Source: Bacillota bacterium
GTDB taxonomy: Bacteria > Bacillota > Clostridia > Caldicoprobacterales > DTU083
NCBI GenBank assembly: GCA_029549985.1
Contig: JAKPIB010000015.1
Span: 17,603-81,602, forward strand
Direction: 5' to 3'
Length of the DNA: 64,000 nt
This document shows, piece after piece, positions 16,128-24,896 of this stretch. The stretch's first letter is position 1. Every line of letters starts with the position of its first letter. The notes below the pieces were generated by a model. The model did no database searches. It saw nothing but the letters and a program-made list of their open reading frames with translations, and had not been told where the DNA came from. The position numbers and the translations under genes were made by a program.

Positions 16128-16167
16128 GCATGAGTACGACTGAGTTACTGCATTGACATCTAAAAGC

Positions 16168-16210
16168 AAATGGGTTTTCCGGCAACGGAAAGCCCATTTT
16201 GCGTTTTAAA
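16168..16210 (+). terminator. Terminator after the binding-lipoprotein gene
   Basis: AAATGGGTTTTCCG (16168-16181) pairs with CGGAAAGCCCATTT (16186-16199) around a GCAA tetraloop, one G-U pair in 14, followed by T-rich sequence. Expression of the two downstream enzyme genes must come from read-through or from a weak promoter in 16211-16320 that I could not identify. Confidence 0.9.
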
Positions 16211-16334
16211 ATATGCAAATCAGGGAGGAAAAGCAGACCTGTGTAAAGAAAAACATGGTAGTATCACCCGATAAAGGGGCAGATAAAATAAAGGCAGGAC
16301 CAAAAGCAACCTTAGTGGATAAGGAGGAATGAAA

Positions 16335-18056
16335 ATGAACGGGTACAAGAATTTCAACGCAGCTATCTATTGCCCGGTCGGCGACCTGATCAACCTGACG
16401 GACCTGGATAAGTTTTCAGAGCAGCTTGATTGGATCGAAAAGCAAGTCAGGGTCGGGAAGGTATACCTGGAGACCTATCGCCACGGCAGGACGATAGACA
16501 GAGATCAAATCGAGCGCTTGATCGAGTTTTTCAACAAACGGGGTATAGAAACCTCAGGGGGCATTACCACGGACGCCCCTCCGGGCGGTGAAGGCGGCTT
16601 TGATCCTTTGTGCTATACCAGCAATGAAACGATAGGACTCCTTACAAAAGTGGTTGAGCTGACGGCATCCCTTTTTGATGAGTTCATCCTTGACGACTTT
16701 TATTTCACCAACTGCAGATGCCAGTCCTGCATAGAAGCAAAGGGGGAAAGGACCTGGGCGCAGTTCCGTCTGGACCTGATGAGGGACATCTCGGAAAATG
16801 TCATCATAAAGACAGCAAAGCGGGTCAATCCCAATGTGAAGGTCATCATCAAGTACCCCAACTGGTACGAGCATTATCAGGATAGCGGCTACAACCTGGA
16901 AGATGAACCCCGCATTTTCGATATGGTCTACACTGGTACAGAAACCCGCAATCCTGCATATACACAGCAGCACCTGCCCAAGTATCTGAGCTACTTTTTG
17001 ATGCGCTACCTTGAAAATATCGCCCCGGGCCGCAACGGTGGCGGATGGTATGATCCGTATGAATGTACATACAATTATACTTCCTATGCACAGCAGGCAT
17101 ATTTGACCCTGCTCGCCAAGGCAAGGGAGGTCATGATGTTCTCTTTAGGCTCCCTGCTGAGTCCTCAATATTCGCTTTGCATACCAATCAACGGGCAGAT
17201 TTTCAGCGATATGGACAAAGTGCTGGGGCTATTGGGGAATCCTACGGGTACGGCCTGTTATCTTCCTGTTCACGGCCACGGTGAAGATTACCTGCACGAT
17301 TATATCGGCATGCTCGGCATACCCCTTGAGCCGGTGCCCGAATACCCACGATCGGCCAGGACAGTCTTCCTCACGGAAAGTGCTGCCATTGACTGCCGGA
17401 TAATAGAAAAGGTCAAGGGCACCTTGTCCGCCGGCGGCACTGTCATAGTGACATCAGGCTTCCTAAAGGCAGCCTCGCCTATGGGCTTCCAAAAGGAGCT
17501 GGCCAATGTAGTCCATACCTCCAGGAAGGCCATGATCAACACCTATGCATATTCAGACAATGGGGGCGTTACCTTTGGCGGCCGCCTGGAAGCAGCAAAG
17601 TCTGTGGTGATACCCCAGCTCGAGTTCATGACCAATGACACCTGGGAGCTTGTTGCAGGCCTGGGTGAAGACAACGGCTTCCCGCTCCTGCTCAAGACCA
17701 TCTACGGCAAGGGCAGGCTCTATATCATGACGATACCCGATGACTATGGCGATCTGTACCATTATCCAAGAAAGATATTGTATGAGATACGCCGGGTATT
17801 TTGCCCTGACAGCCCTGTCAAGCTGGATGCATTCTCCAAGGTCGCCATGTTTACATATGACAACAACTGCTTTGCCCTTCATTCCTTCCAGCCATGGTAT
17901 GATGAGATACGTCTTGTGCTGAGAAAGGACTATGACGCGCTATTGGACCTGGTCAGCGGCCGTATCCTGGAGGCAAGACCGGAAAACGAAGGCATGGTGG
18001 TCCGGCTCCGTATGATACCCGGCATAAACTATATCTTTGAGCCGATCTCAAAGTGA
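16335..18056 (+). CDS. Unrecognised TIM-barrel glycosidase-like protein with GH42-like layout
   Basis: 573 aa from the ATG at 16335, which sits 7 nt after GGAGG; the ATG at 16329 is too close. I do not recognise the family. No signal peptide. Residues 1-300 look like an alpha/beta barrel: repeated strand/helix pattern, acidic strand ends ILDDFYF (D120, D121) and YTGTETRN (E203), and a Cys cluster NCRCQSCIE (C127, C129, C132). Residues about 330-460 look like a flavodoxin/amidotransferase-type domain (ARTVFLTES, SAGGTVIVTSGF), as in the trimerisation domain of GH42. A small beta domain ends the chain. It is 15 nt before the GH74 gene. It is likely to be a hydrolase acting on the same oligosaccharide, but the bond is unknown. 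Confidence 0.6.
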   Translation: MNGYKNFNAAIYCPVGDLINLTDLDKFSEQLDWIEKQVRVGKVYLETYRHGRTIDRDQIERLIEFFNKRGIETSGGITTDAPPGGEGGFDPLCYTSNETIGLLTKVVELTASLFDEFILDDFYFTNCRCQSCIEAKGERTWAQFRLDLMRDISENVIIKTAKRVNPNVKVIIKYPNWYEHYQDSGYNLEDEPRIFDMVYTGTETRNPAYTQQHLPKYLSYFLMRYLENIAPGRNGGGWYDPYECTYNYTSYAQQAYLTLLAKAREVMMFSLGSLLSPQYSLCIPINGQIFSDMDKVLGLLGNPTGTACYLPVHGHGEDYLHDYIGMLGIPLEPVPEYPRSARTVFLTESAAIDCRIIEKVKGTLSAGGTVIVTSGFLKAASPMGFQKELANVVHTSRKAMINTYAYSDNGGVTFGGRLEAAKSVVIPQLEFMTNDTWELVAGLGEDNGFPLLLKTIYGKGRLYIMTIPDDYGDLYHYPRKILYEIRRVFCPDSPVKLDAFSKVAMFTYDNNCFALHSFQPWYDEIRLVLRKDYDALLDLVSGRILEARPENEGMVVRLRMIPGINYIFEPISK

Positions 18057-18071
18057 TTTGGAGGAAACGAG

Positions 18072-20444
18072 ATGAGCCTGACAAAGAAGTGCGAATATGT
18101 GCCCTATGAGTACAGACATGCCCCCGTACCCGGAGGGGGCTTTGTTACGGGCTTTGCTTTTCACAGACTGAAAAAGGGGATACTGTATGCCCGCACAGAT
18201 ATCGGCGGTGTCTACCGGTACAACTTTGACGATAGGACCTGGCACTCGCTGGTGGACCATGTCACAGCCCCGGGCAAGTGGGAGACCTATCCTCTATCGA
18301 TAGCCCTGGATGACAATCATCCTGAATGGCTGTATATAGCCGCCGGAGACTGGAAGCACAACTACTTGTGCAGGTCGAAGGATATGGGCAGACATTTTGA
18401 GTATTTTGAGATCCCCGCAGGGGTGCATGGCAATGCGCCGGGCAGAGGTACGGGCGAGCGTCTGATTGTTGATCCTGTCGATCCGGGTGTCATCTATTTT
18501 GGTTCGCAGACTAACGGTCTCCTTATATCAGAGGATCATGGGGAGCATTGGAGAGAGCTTCCTGTATGTCCCGTTAACGGAAAACCCGAAACCGATATCG
18601 CATTTGTCTGGCTGGATCCCAGGAGCGGATCAGGCGGACGGTGCAGCACGATAGTCGTTTCTGCATCAGGCAAGGACAATTCGCCCGTAGGCAATGTACG
18701 GGGGCCGAGCCTGTATATATCAAGGGACGGGGGCCGAAGCTTTTCGCCCATGCCAGGGCAGCCATCTCCGCCTGATATTGGCAACTACCCCGGCTTTGTA
18801 GGCCAGCGGGCAGCCTTTGATGGAAGGTACCTTTATGTGACAATGGCGTCGGTGGTGAACTCCTGGGCGGGATGGCGGGGCTATGCCTGTGATATGGGCG
18901 GAGCCCAGCTTGGCTGCGTGATCAGATATGAGTTGGCGGAAAACGGAGACATCCGAGGCTGGAAATACATAACCCCGGATATGTCCCTGTTAACAGAAAG
19001 CAAGGAAGCCATATGCCGATTCAGCGGCTTTGGGGGCATATCCGCAGACACGTCCAAGCCGGGCCGCCTGGTATGCTCCACCCAGTGCTGCGCAAAGGGC
19101 GACGCGGTATTCTACTCCGAGGACTTTGGGGAGACCTGGACACAGATACTCCATGGGCTGACTATAGGTCAAATGGATTTTGACGGGGTTCCATATATGA
19201 AGCCTGAGTATAACGGCGGAGGAAACCTCATACACTGGCTGTCTGACATCAAGATCGATCCTTTTGACTCAGACAGGGCTGTGTTCAACACCGGAACGGG
19301 TATATTCATGACTGAAAACCTATGCGCTGCAGCGGAGGGAGGAACCGTAGTCTGGAAGCCAAGCTGCAAGGGACTTGAGGAGACAGTGCATCTAAATTTA
19401 TACAGCCCGCCAAAGGGAGAGGTCAGGCTTATAGACATAATAGGTGATCTGGGCGGCTTTGCCTTTACCGATCTGACAAAGCCTGCCGAGAACTCATTTG
19501 CCGATGAGAATGGCAACAGGTACATAACCTGCCTGAACGCCGATTTTCCCGACGACAATCCCTGGCATATAGCTGTTACTGCGAGGGGCAACTGGACAGG
19601 TAAAACAACAGGCGGGCTTATCTGGTCTGAGGATCAGTGCAGGACGTGGACCCGACTGAAGGATCCTACGGGCTTGACAGAACGTATCGATCGATTGATT
19701 GACGCCATCAGAAGGCCGAACACCAACTCCGGATGGGTAGCTGTCTCAGCGGACGGGAGGACTTTGGTCTGGAGCCTGGCGGAAGGCAGCCGGCTGCCTG
19801 TGGATGCAGTCGTCTATACTGATGATCTGGGGAGCAGCTGGAATAAATGCAGGGTATATGACCTGGAAGGGAATATAGTGGATAATGAACAGGATACGCT
19901 CAAAGTCATGTCTGACAGGGTAGACCCGGAGGTCTTCTACGGATTTGGAGATGGATCCAGGCTGTACATCAGCAGGGACAGAGCCCGGACATTCCATGAG
20001 ATACAAGTGCCGTCTGATTTTCCTGCTCTTGAGCTTGGAGGCATAGACGGGAGGATGCCTGCCGAGATACGCGCTGAGTCAGGCAAAACAGGTGTTATCT
20101 GGATATCGACCGGGGAGCAGGGCCTGTGGAAAATTATCTTTGACAAGCTGAATGGCACGGCTGACTTCAGAAAAGTATCGGCCGATGGTGACGTCATTTA
20201 CCGCCAGGGTATGGGCAAGGCTGCGCCTGACAGCGACTGCAAGACACTGTATGTCAACGGTATAATCAAGGGCGAGTATGGGTTCTACAGGTCCTTTGAC
20301 GAAGGGAGGACATGGCAGCGCATAAACAGCGCGAGCCAGATGTTCGGAGATATAAGGAGCATAGCAGGTGATCCGAGAGTATTCGGGCTTTTATACATCG
20401 CGACCGGCACCAGGGGAGTATTGTGGGGGCAGCCGGCAAAGTAA
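18072..20444 (+). CDS. GH74 xyloglucan-active beta-propeller enzyme without signal peptide
   Basis: 790 aa. GH74 enzymes cut the beta-1,4-glucan backbone of xyloglucan by inversion, as endo-xyloglucanases or reducing-end-specific hydrolases, using two seven-bladed propellers. The family start is clear: GGGFVTGFAFH then YARTDIGGVYRY with the first catalytic Asp (D43). The second Asp is D459 in GDLGGFAF. BNR/Asp-box-like repeats recur (SRDGGRSF, SEDFGETW, SRDRARTF, SFDEGRTW). It starts directly with MSLTKKCEY: no signal peptide, anchor or dockerin, unlike most bacterial GH74 enzymes, so it probably acts on imported oligosaccharides. GGAGG precedes the ATG. Last gene of the locus. Confidence 0.88.
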   Translation: MSLTKKCEYVPYEYRHAPVPGGGFVTGFAFHRLKKGILYARTDIGGVYRYNFDDRTWHSLVDHVTAPGKWETYPLSIALDDNHPEWLYIAAGDWKHNYLCRSKDMGRHFEYFEIPAGVHGNAPGRGTGERLIVDPVDPGVIYFGSQTNGLLISEDHGEHWRELPVCPVNGKPETDIAFVWLDPRSGSGGRCSTIVVSASGKDNSPVGNVRGPSLYISRDGGRSFSPMPGQPSPPDIGNYPGFVGQRAAFDGRYLYVTMASVVNSWAGWRGYACDMGGAQLGCVIRYELAENGDIRGWKYITPDMSLLTESKEAICRFSGFGGISADTSKPGRLVCSTQCCAKGDAVFYSEDFGETWTQILHGLTIGQMDFDGVPYMKPEYNGGGNLIHWLSDIKIDPFDSDRAVFNTGTGIFMTENLCAAAEGGTVVWKPSCKGLEETVHLNLYSPPKGEVRLIDIIGDLGGFAFTDLTKPAENSFADENGNRYITCLNADFPDDNPWHIAVTARGNWTGKTTGGLIWSEDQCRTWTRLKDPTGLTERIDRLIDAIRRPNTNSGWVAVSADGRTLVWSLAEGSRLPVDAVVYTDDLGSSWNKCRVYDLEGNIVDNEQDTLKVMSDRVDPEVFYGFGDGSRLYISRDRARTFHEIQVPSDFPALELGGIDGRMPAEIRAESGKTGVIWISTGEQGLWKIIFDKLNGTADFRKVSADGDVIYRQGMGKAAPDSDCKTLYVNGIIKGEYGFYRSFDEGRTWQRINSASQMFGDIRSIAGDPRVFGLLYIATGTRGVLWGQPAK

Positions 20445-20476
20445 GCAGCCCTTCGCGTAAATGCCGCCAAAAGGCT

Positions 20477-20992
20477 TTAAATAAGGGATTCCATTATCTT
20501 TTTATATACCTCGGGAGCTTTGACCTTCCATTTCTCGCACACGCTCTTGGCCTGCTCCATGGTCGTCAGGTTCAGCTTGAGCTCGATCAGTGTGATCGTG
20601 CCCTCCATGACCTTTAGCACAGCGAGGTACTCATTGTTTTCCAAACGCTTGTAATCCGCGATCAGCTGGCTCTCCCTTTTCAGGCGGCTGCGATTGGCCA
20701 ACACGAAGTCTTCGATCATATTGCGCGTATAGGTATCAATCCGGGAGCTGAAAAGCCTGAGGGTCTCCTTGCCCCTTTCCGTAATGGAGTAAAAATTGCT
20801 GTTTCGGCTTTCCATATAGCATAGATGCTCTGTTTCGAAAAGCTCGGCCAGAAACTGCTGCAGATCGAAATAGTTCATCAGGTATTTGTTGACAAAAAAA
20901 TCAGTTACCTGCTCATTGGTAAGCGGGATCCCGAGGGAATCAAAAAAATAGAGGATCGCCAGCTTGTTGTCTGCTAGATCCATGCGTCTCAT
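20477..20992 (-). CDS. DUF4364 family protein (winged-helix-like)
   Basis: 171 aa from the ATG at 20992 (MRRMDLADNKLAILYFF). A TTG start at 21040 would extend it but lies on the predicted -10 box, so it is rejected; an ATG at 20983 is also possible. DUF4364 proteins are common in Clostridia and have an N-terminal winged-helix-like fold (residues about 5-75, including SITERGKETLRLF) of unknown target. A transcription-regulator role is inferred from the fold only. It is convergent with the GH74 gene, 32 nt away, and may or may not control the sugar locus. Confidence 0.8.
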   Translation of the reverse strand: MRRMDLADNKLAILYFFDSLGIPLTNEQVTDFFVNKYLMNYFDLQQFLAELFETEHLCYMESRNSNFYSITERGKETLRLFSSRIDTYTRNMIEDFVLANRSRLKRESQLIADYKRLENNEYLAVLKVMEGTITLIELKLNLTTMEQAKSVCEKWKVKAPEVYKKIMESLI

Positions 20993-21031
20993 CGTTGGAT
21001 TATCGCCTGCTTTCTCATAAACTGCCTTAAT

Positions 21032-21060
21032 ATTATACAATAAATCATATCAATAGTAAA
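21032..21060 (-). promoter_or_regulatory. Promoter of the DUF4364 gene
   Basis: On the minus strand TTTACT (21060-21055), 17-bp spacer, TATAAT (21037-21032). The -10 box overlaps the upstream TTG codon, which supports the shorter start. Confidence 0.5.
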
Positions 21061-21090
21061 AAACCTGATAAACACTCATTGGTAAATGCA

Positions 21091-21116
21091 AAGGACATCC
21101 GGCGGTGGATGTCCTT
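21091..21116 (-). terminator. Terminator of the HPr-like gene
   Basis: AAGGACATCC (21091-21100) and GGATGTCCTT (21107-21116) form a perfect 10-bp stem. On the minus strand it is followed by TTTGCATTT. Confidence 0.7.
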
Positions 21117-21157
21117 GTACATTATAGGCTATTATTCCGTCTGATTTCTTATGATGC

Positions 21158-21385
21158 CTAGATCAGGTATTCCTTGATATCCTCCAGGAAGTCATCGCAG
21201 TCATCGCTGTAGATCTCAACAATTATGGGCTTGCTGAGGTCAAGGCTGAATATACCGAGGATCGATTTTGCATCGACAACATGTCTGCCGGATCTCAGGT
21301 CTATTTCGTATGGATACTTGTTGACGATATTGACAAAGCTCTTTACATTTTCGGCGAGGGACAGCTTAATGCTTACGGTCTTCAT
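21158..21385 (-). CDS. HPr-family protein lacking the phosphocarrier histidine
   Basis: 75 aa. The HPr fold is recognisable from the regulatory region DAKSILGIFSL, which matches the Ser46 region of HPr (LKSIMGVMSL); here the Ser is S41. The active-site loop that carries His15 in HPr (GIHARPA) is replaced by ENVKSFV, so it cannot carry phosphate from enzyme I. It resembles Crh, the regulatory HPr paralogue of Bacillus that acts with CcpA after Ser46 phosphorylation. A carbon-regulation role is therefore an inference. Start follows AGGAGG at ideal spacing. Divergent from the activase cluster. Confidence 0.8.
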   Translation of the reverse strand: MKTVSIKLSLAENVKSFVNIVNKYPYEIDLRSGRHVVDAKSILGIFSLDLSKPIIVEIYSDDCDDFLEDIKEYLI

Positions 21386-21491
21386 ATGACAACCTCCTAA
21401 TCTATCATTTCTTTACCATAAGTATATCCCAATTAGTATAAAACGGCAATACCTTATCTATTTAACTTCATTACTAGTACTTTGCGCAAAA

Positions 21492-21513
21492 TAGTATAAA
21501 TTTCATTATACTA
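21492..21513. promoter_or_regulatory. Operator-like inverted repeat between the HPr-like and activase genes
   Basis: TAGTATAA (21492-21499), 6-nt spacer, TTATACTA (21506-21513): a perfect inverted repeat. A single related half-site TTAGTATAAAA lies near 21434-21444. A protein-binding site for the divergent genes is likely; the protein is unknown. TATACT/TATAAT boxes for the minus-strand gene overlap this region. Confidence 0.45.
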
Positions 21514-21579
21514 ATGCTGCAAATGGCAATAATAACAGAATGAGGTTTCACAAAGACCTTGTTCAATGGGAGGTATATT

Positions 21580-22581
21580 TTGAAGATAGGTATACCAAGA
21601 GCGCTGTTATGGAGCATTTATCTTCCTCTATGGAAAGCCTTTTTCAACGAGCTGGGGCATGAAGTTGTCCTCTCTCCGCCGACCAACAAGAAGATACTGA
21701 ATGACGGGGTAACGGCCTGTGTGGATGACGCATGTCTGCCGGTAAAAATCATGCACGGGCATGTCATTGATCTGATGGACAGGGCAGACCTTATTTTCAT
21801 CCCCAGGCTTATCAGCATTTGCCCTAGAGAGTATATCTGCCCCAAATTCATTGGCCTGCCGGAGATGATCAGAAACTCCGTAGCGGGCGGGCCGAAGCTG
21901 CTGGTCCTGGATTTCAATGCACATAAAAGCATCAGGCACGGCTATGATGGCTTTATTGCAATCGGCAGGCAGCTGGGTGCACGGGAGAGCGCTGTCAGGA
22001 GGGCACTTGCCAGAGCGATGAAGGCCCAGGATGAATATACAGCCAGGCTGCTTGGGGGCTCAAATCCGTTGATGTTGCTCGAAGGCATGGCCCTGCATGC
22101 AGGCATCGGGGGTAATAAAGGGACGATCGGGTTGATAGGGCATCCGTATTTGCTGTATGACAGGTTTGTCAGCATGGATGCCTGCAGGAAGCTTGCCCAA
22201 ATGGGATATCGGCTGATCTTCCCGGAAAACATTCTCCCCGAGCAGATCGAAAGGACTTGCTCAATATATCCAAAAAAGCTTTTCTGGAGCTATGGAAAGC
22301 ACCTGCTTGGCAGTGGTCTTGCTATGCTGGAAAAGGGTATGGCAGACGGGATAATTGTGCTGTCAAGCTTTGGCTGCGGCATAGACTCATTCATGGTAGA
22401 GCTGCTGCAGCGGCAGAACCAAAGAGATTTTCGGATACCACTGACAGTCATCACCCTTGATGAGCACAGCGGAAACGCAGGCTTTGATACCCGACTGGAA
22501 GCATTCGTGGACATGCTGGAATGGAGGGATCACAATGGTCATTACTTTTCCCCACATGGGGAGGGTTTATATATCTGTTAA
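21580..22581 (+). CDS. Acyl-CoA dehydratase activase-related protein (DUF2229-like)
   Basis: 333 aa. Start set at TTG 21580 (LKIGIPRALLW), 6 nt after GGGAGG; a TTG at 21559 is upstream of the ribosome site. It resembles the DUF2229 part of large 2-hydroxyacyl-CoA-dehydratase activase-like proteins, here a separate polypeptide. Conserved Cys occur in DDACLPVKI, ICPREYICPKF and SFGCGIDS, likely Fe-S ligands. The last 47 nt overlap the next gene, which indicates translational coupling. The substrate is unknown; relatives include double-cubane Fe-S proteins that drive low-potential reductions with ATP. Confidence 0.78.
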   Translation: MKIGIPRALLWSIYLPLWKAFFNELGHEVVLSPPTNKKILNDGVTACVDDACLPVKIMHGHVIDLMDRADLIFIPRLISICPREYICPKFIGLPEMIRNSVAGGPKLLVLDFNAHKSIRHGYDGFIAIGRQLGARESAVRRALARAMKAQDEYTARLLGGSNPLMLLEGMALHAGIGGNKGTIGLIGHPYLLYDRFVSMDACRKLAQMGYRLIFPENILPEQIERTCSIYPKKLFWSYGKHLLGSGLAMLEKGMADGIIVLSSFGCGIDSFMVELLQRQNQRDFRIPLTVITLDEHSGNAGFDTRLEAFVDMLEWRDHNGHYFSPHGEGLYIC

Positions 22582-23620
22582 AGCGCTTTTTGATGATTTG
22601 AACGTAAAGCTCGTAGTTCCTCCGCCGGTGAGCAAGAATACCCTGGAGCTCGGTACCAGGCTTGCTCCTGAGATGGCCTGCCTGCCTCTTAAAATAAATA
22701 TCGGGAATTATATCGAAAGCATAAAACGGGGGGCTGATACTATCATCCTGACAGGCAGCTGTGGCCCCTGCAGGTTTGGATACTACGGCGTCGTTCAAAA
22801 GGAGATCCTGAAAGACCTGGGCTATGATGTAAACATCGTTATCCTGGACGCCCCGAATACAGGGTTCAAGGCGTTTATCGACAAAATACGCATGATAAGC
22901 GGATATAGCTCCCTGTCAAGTCTTATGAGAGCATTCAGGGCTGCATTCAAGGTCACTGTCGAAGTCGATGAGCTTATGGATATCGTGTTGAGAAAAAGGC
23001 CAAGAGAAAAGCACAAGGGCGAGACAGACAGGCTTCTCAGCAGGTTTGAACATGATGTTCTGAAGGTGCACGGAAGCACCGAAACACTCGAACTAGTGGC
23101 CATATATAAGGATAAGATCTCAGTCATAGCGGAAGATGAAAAGGCCGACCCTGTACGTATAGGTCTAGTCGGGGAGATCTATACCCTTATAGAGCCTTAT
23201 GTCAACCTCAATGTCGAAAAGAAGCTGGGAAGCCTTGGAGTTGAGGTGCATCGGGGCATCACGCTCACAGACTGGATAAAGACCCATCTTTCGATGGATA
23301 TGAAGTACAAGCGGGCCAGAAGGAATGCATTGGACAAGGCAAAACCGTACCTGGGCCGCTGCATCGGCGGTCATGCATGGGAGACAATAGCGGCCACTGT
23401 AGGTTTCAATGAAAAAGGCATGGACGGAGTGATACAGATCCTGCCCTTTGGATGCATGCCTGAAATCGTGGCTGAGAGCATAATACCGACCATATCCAGG
23501 GACCTGAGCCTGCCCGCGATGACTGTCACCGTGGACGAGCTGACCGGAGAAGCTGGCTACATGACCAGACTGGAGGCCTTTGTTGACCTATTATCACAAA
23601 AGAAAGGAATGGTATCATGA
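22535..23620 (+). CDS. 2-hydroxyacyl-CoA dehydratase-like Fe-S protein
   Basis: 361 aa. Start is ATG 22535 (MVITFPHMG) with GGAGGG upstream; the longer frame from 22457 would run far into the preceding gene. Cys motifs EMACLPLKI, GSCGPCRFGYYG and LPFGCMPEI match those of the partner at 21.6 kb, so both probably bind a cluster at their interface. Its stop overlaps the next start (ATGA, 23617-23620). It probably accepts electrons from the ATPase encoded next. No CoA-substrate gene is nearby, so an acyl-CoA role should not be assumed. Confidence 0.78.
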   Translation: MVITFPHMGRVYISVKALFDDLNVKLVVPPPVSKNTLELGTRLAPEMACLPLKINIGNYIESIKRGADTIILTGSCGPCRFGYYGVVQKEILKDLGYDVNIVILDAPNTGFKAFIDKIRMISGYSSLSSLMRAFRAAFKVTVEVDELMDIVLRKRPREKHKGETDRLLSRFEHDVLKVHGSTETLELVAIYKDKISVIAEDEKADPVRIGLVGEIYTLIEPYVNLNVEKKLGSLGVEVHRGITLTDWIKTHLSMDMKYKRARRNALDKAKPYLGRCIGGHAWETIAATVGFNEKGMDGVIQILPFGCMPEIVAESIIPTISRDLSLPAMTVTVDELTGEAGYMTRLEAFVDLLSQKKGMVS

Positions 23621-24630
23621 CCGGTATAGACTTATATATGGGGATCGATGTGGGTTCGGTCAGCGTCAATATCGTGCTGATCGATGAAAAATACAACCTG
23701 CTGGAGAAGCTCTATCTGCGGACCCAGGGCAGGCCGATCAGGATTTTGAAGGAAGGGCTGGAGGAGATCCACCAAGCCCTGCCTCTGCATTCCAGGATCG
23801 CAGGCGTCGGGACTACCGGAAGCGGGCGGGAACTGGCCAACGCCATAGTATCTGCGGATGTAGTGAAAAATGAAATAACGGCACACGGGACCGCAGTACT
23901 GCATTACATACCGGATGCCCAGACCATACTGGAGATCGGCGGCCAGGACAGTAAAATAATCCTGCTTAGAAACGGTGTCGTATCAGATTTTGCTATGAAC
24001 ACCGTTTGTGCAGCCGGTACCGGCTCATTTTTGGACCGGCAGGCCGAAAGGCTGGGAGTCCCGATCCAGGAGTTCGGGGCCCTGGCCCTCAGATCCGCTA
24101 CCCCTGTTCGGATCGCAGGCCGTTGCGCCGTGTTTGCCGAGTCCGACATGATACACAAGCAACAGATGGGCTGCAGTTGTGAAGATATAATCAAGGGGCT
24201 CTGTGACGCCCTGGTAAGAAACTATCTCAACAATGTGGGGAAGGGCAAGGAGATACTCCCCAGGATCGTGTTTCAGGGCGGAGTCGCCGCCAACGTTGGT
24301 ATTGTCAAGGCCTTTGAGGAGGCCCTTGATCAGCCGGTCATAGTCCCTGAGCATTTTGATGTCATGGGCGCGATAGGTGCCGGGATCCTGGCCCACAGGA
24401 AAACCTCACGAACCGGTGACACTCGATTCTGCGGATTCAACTCACTTAGAGGGGATTTTGCGGCCCGGACCTTTGAATGCAAAGGCTGCACAAACCTTTG
24501 TGAGATAGTGGAAATCTTGTCCGATGGCAAATTGAGAGCAAGGTGGGGAGGCCGCTGCGGCAAGTGGTCGGTGGCTGCAGGCGATGAAACCGGAAGCTTA
24601 AGTGTGGCCCAGGGAAGTCCTTCTGCATAG
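23617..24630 (+). CDS. BadF/BadG/BcrA/BcrD-type ATPase (2-hydroxyacyl-CoA dehydratase activase)
   Basis: 337 aa with the ASKHA ATPase fold: phosphate-1 loop MGIDVGSVSVNIVL (residues 8-21), phosphate-2 EIGGQDSKII (106-115), and adenosine motif GGVAANVG. C131 (NTVCAAGTGSF) and C170 (AGRCAVFAESD) match the two Cys per subunit that hold one [4Fe-4S] cluster between two monomers. After residue 285 it has an extra Cys-rich tail (CKGCTNLCEI, GGRCGKW) like that of activase-related proteins. It uses ATP to push an electron onto the partner Fe-S protein. Translationally coupled to the gene before it. Confidence 0.88.
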   Translation: MTGIDLYMGIDVGSVSVNIVLIDEKYNLLEKLYLRTQGRPIRILKEGLEEIHQALPLHSRIAGVGTTGSGRELANAIVSADVVKNEITAHGTAVLHYIPDAQTILEIGGQDSKIILLRNGVVSDFAMNTVCAAGTGSFLDRQAERLGVPIQEFGALALRSATPVRIAGRCAVFAESDMIHKQQMGCSCEDIIKGLCDALVRNYLNNVGKGKEILPRIVFQGGVAANVGIVKAFEEALDQPVIVPEHFDVMGAIGAGILAHRKTSRTGDTRFCGFNSLRGDFAARTFECKGCTNLCEIVEILSDGKLRARWGGRCGKWSVAAGDETGSLSVAQGSPSA

Positions 24631-24689
24631 AACAGGCAAGGGTATGAGATACTATTTGCAGGTGAAATATCCCATGGGAGGCATACGGC

Positions 24690-24896
24690 ATGGATAAGAA
24701 CCGGACCGACAGTCCAGAATACATGGTGAATGCAGCATACGTATGCGATAAATACTGCTCTAAAACAGCAGCACTGACGACCTTCAGCTATGAAAACGAG
24801 GAAACGGACTGCAGGAACTGCTTTCACTGGAATGACAAGCCGTGCTCATTGTATGCTGAGATGAGCAGCAGGGTAAAAGGCGACATGGAATCATGA
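24690..24896 (+). CDS. Small cysteine-rich protein
   Basis: 68 aa, family not recognised. Six Cys in the pattern CDKYC, CRNC and a single C (KPCSLY) suggest a metal or Fe-S site. GGGAGG is 8 nt upstream. It overlaps the next gene by ATGA (24893-24896), and starts 59 nt after the activase, so it is probably part of that unit. Confidence 0.65.
   Translation: MDKNRTDSPEYMVNAAYVCDKYCSKTAALTTFSYENEETDCRNCFHWNDKPCSLYAEMSSRVKGDMES

Noticed and set aside
14886..16169. 427-codon open frame on the minus strand
   Set aside because: It lies wholly opposite the binding-lipoprotein gene, which has a ribosome site, lipobox and family features. The antisense product has no recognisable domain; the frame is open because of codon bias in the real gene.
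20993..21040. TTG start extending the DUF4364 protein
   Set aside because: The codon overlaps the predicted -10 box, so it would not be in the mRNA, and family members begin near the downstream ATG.
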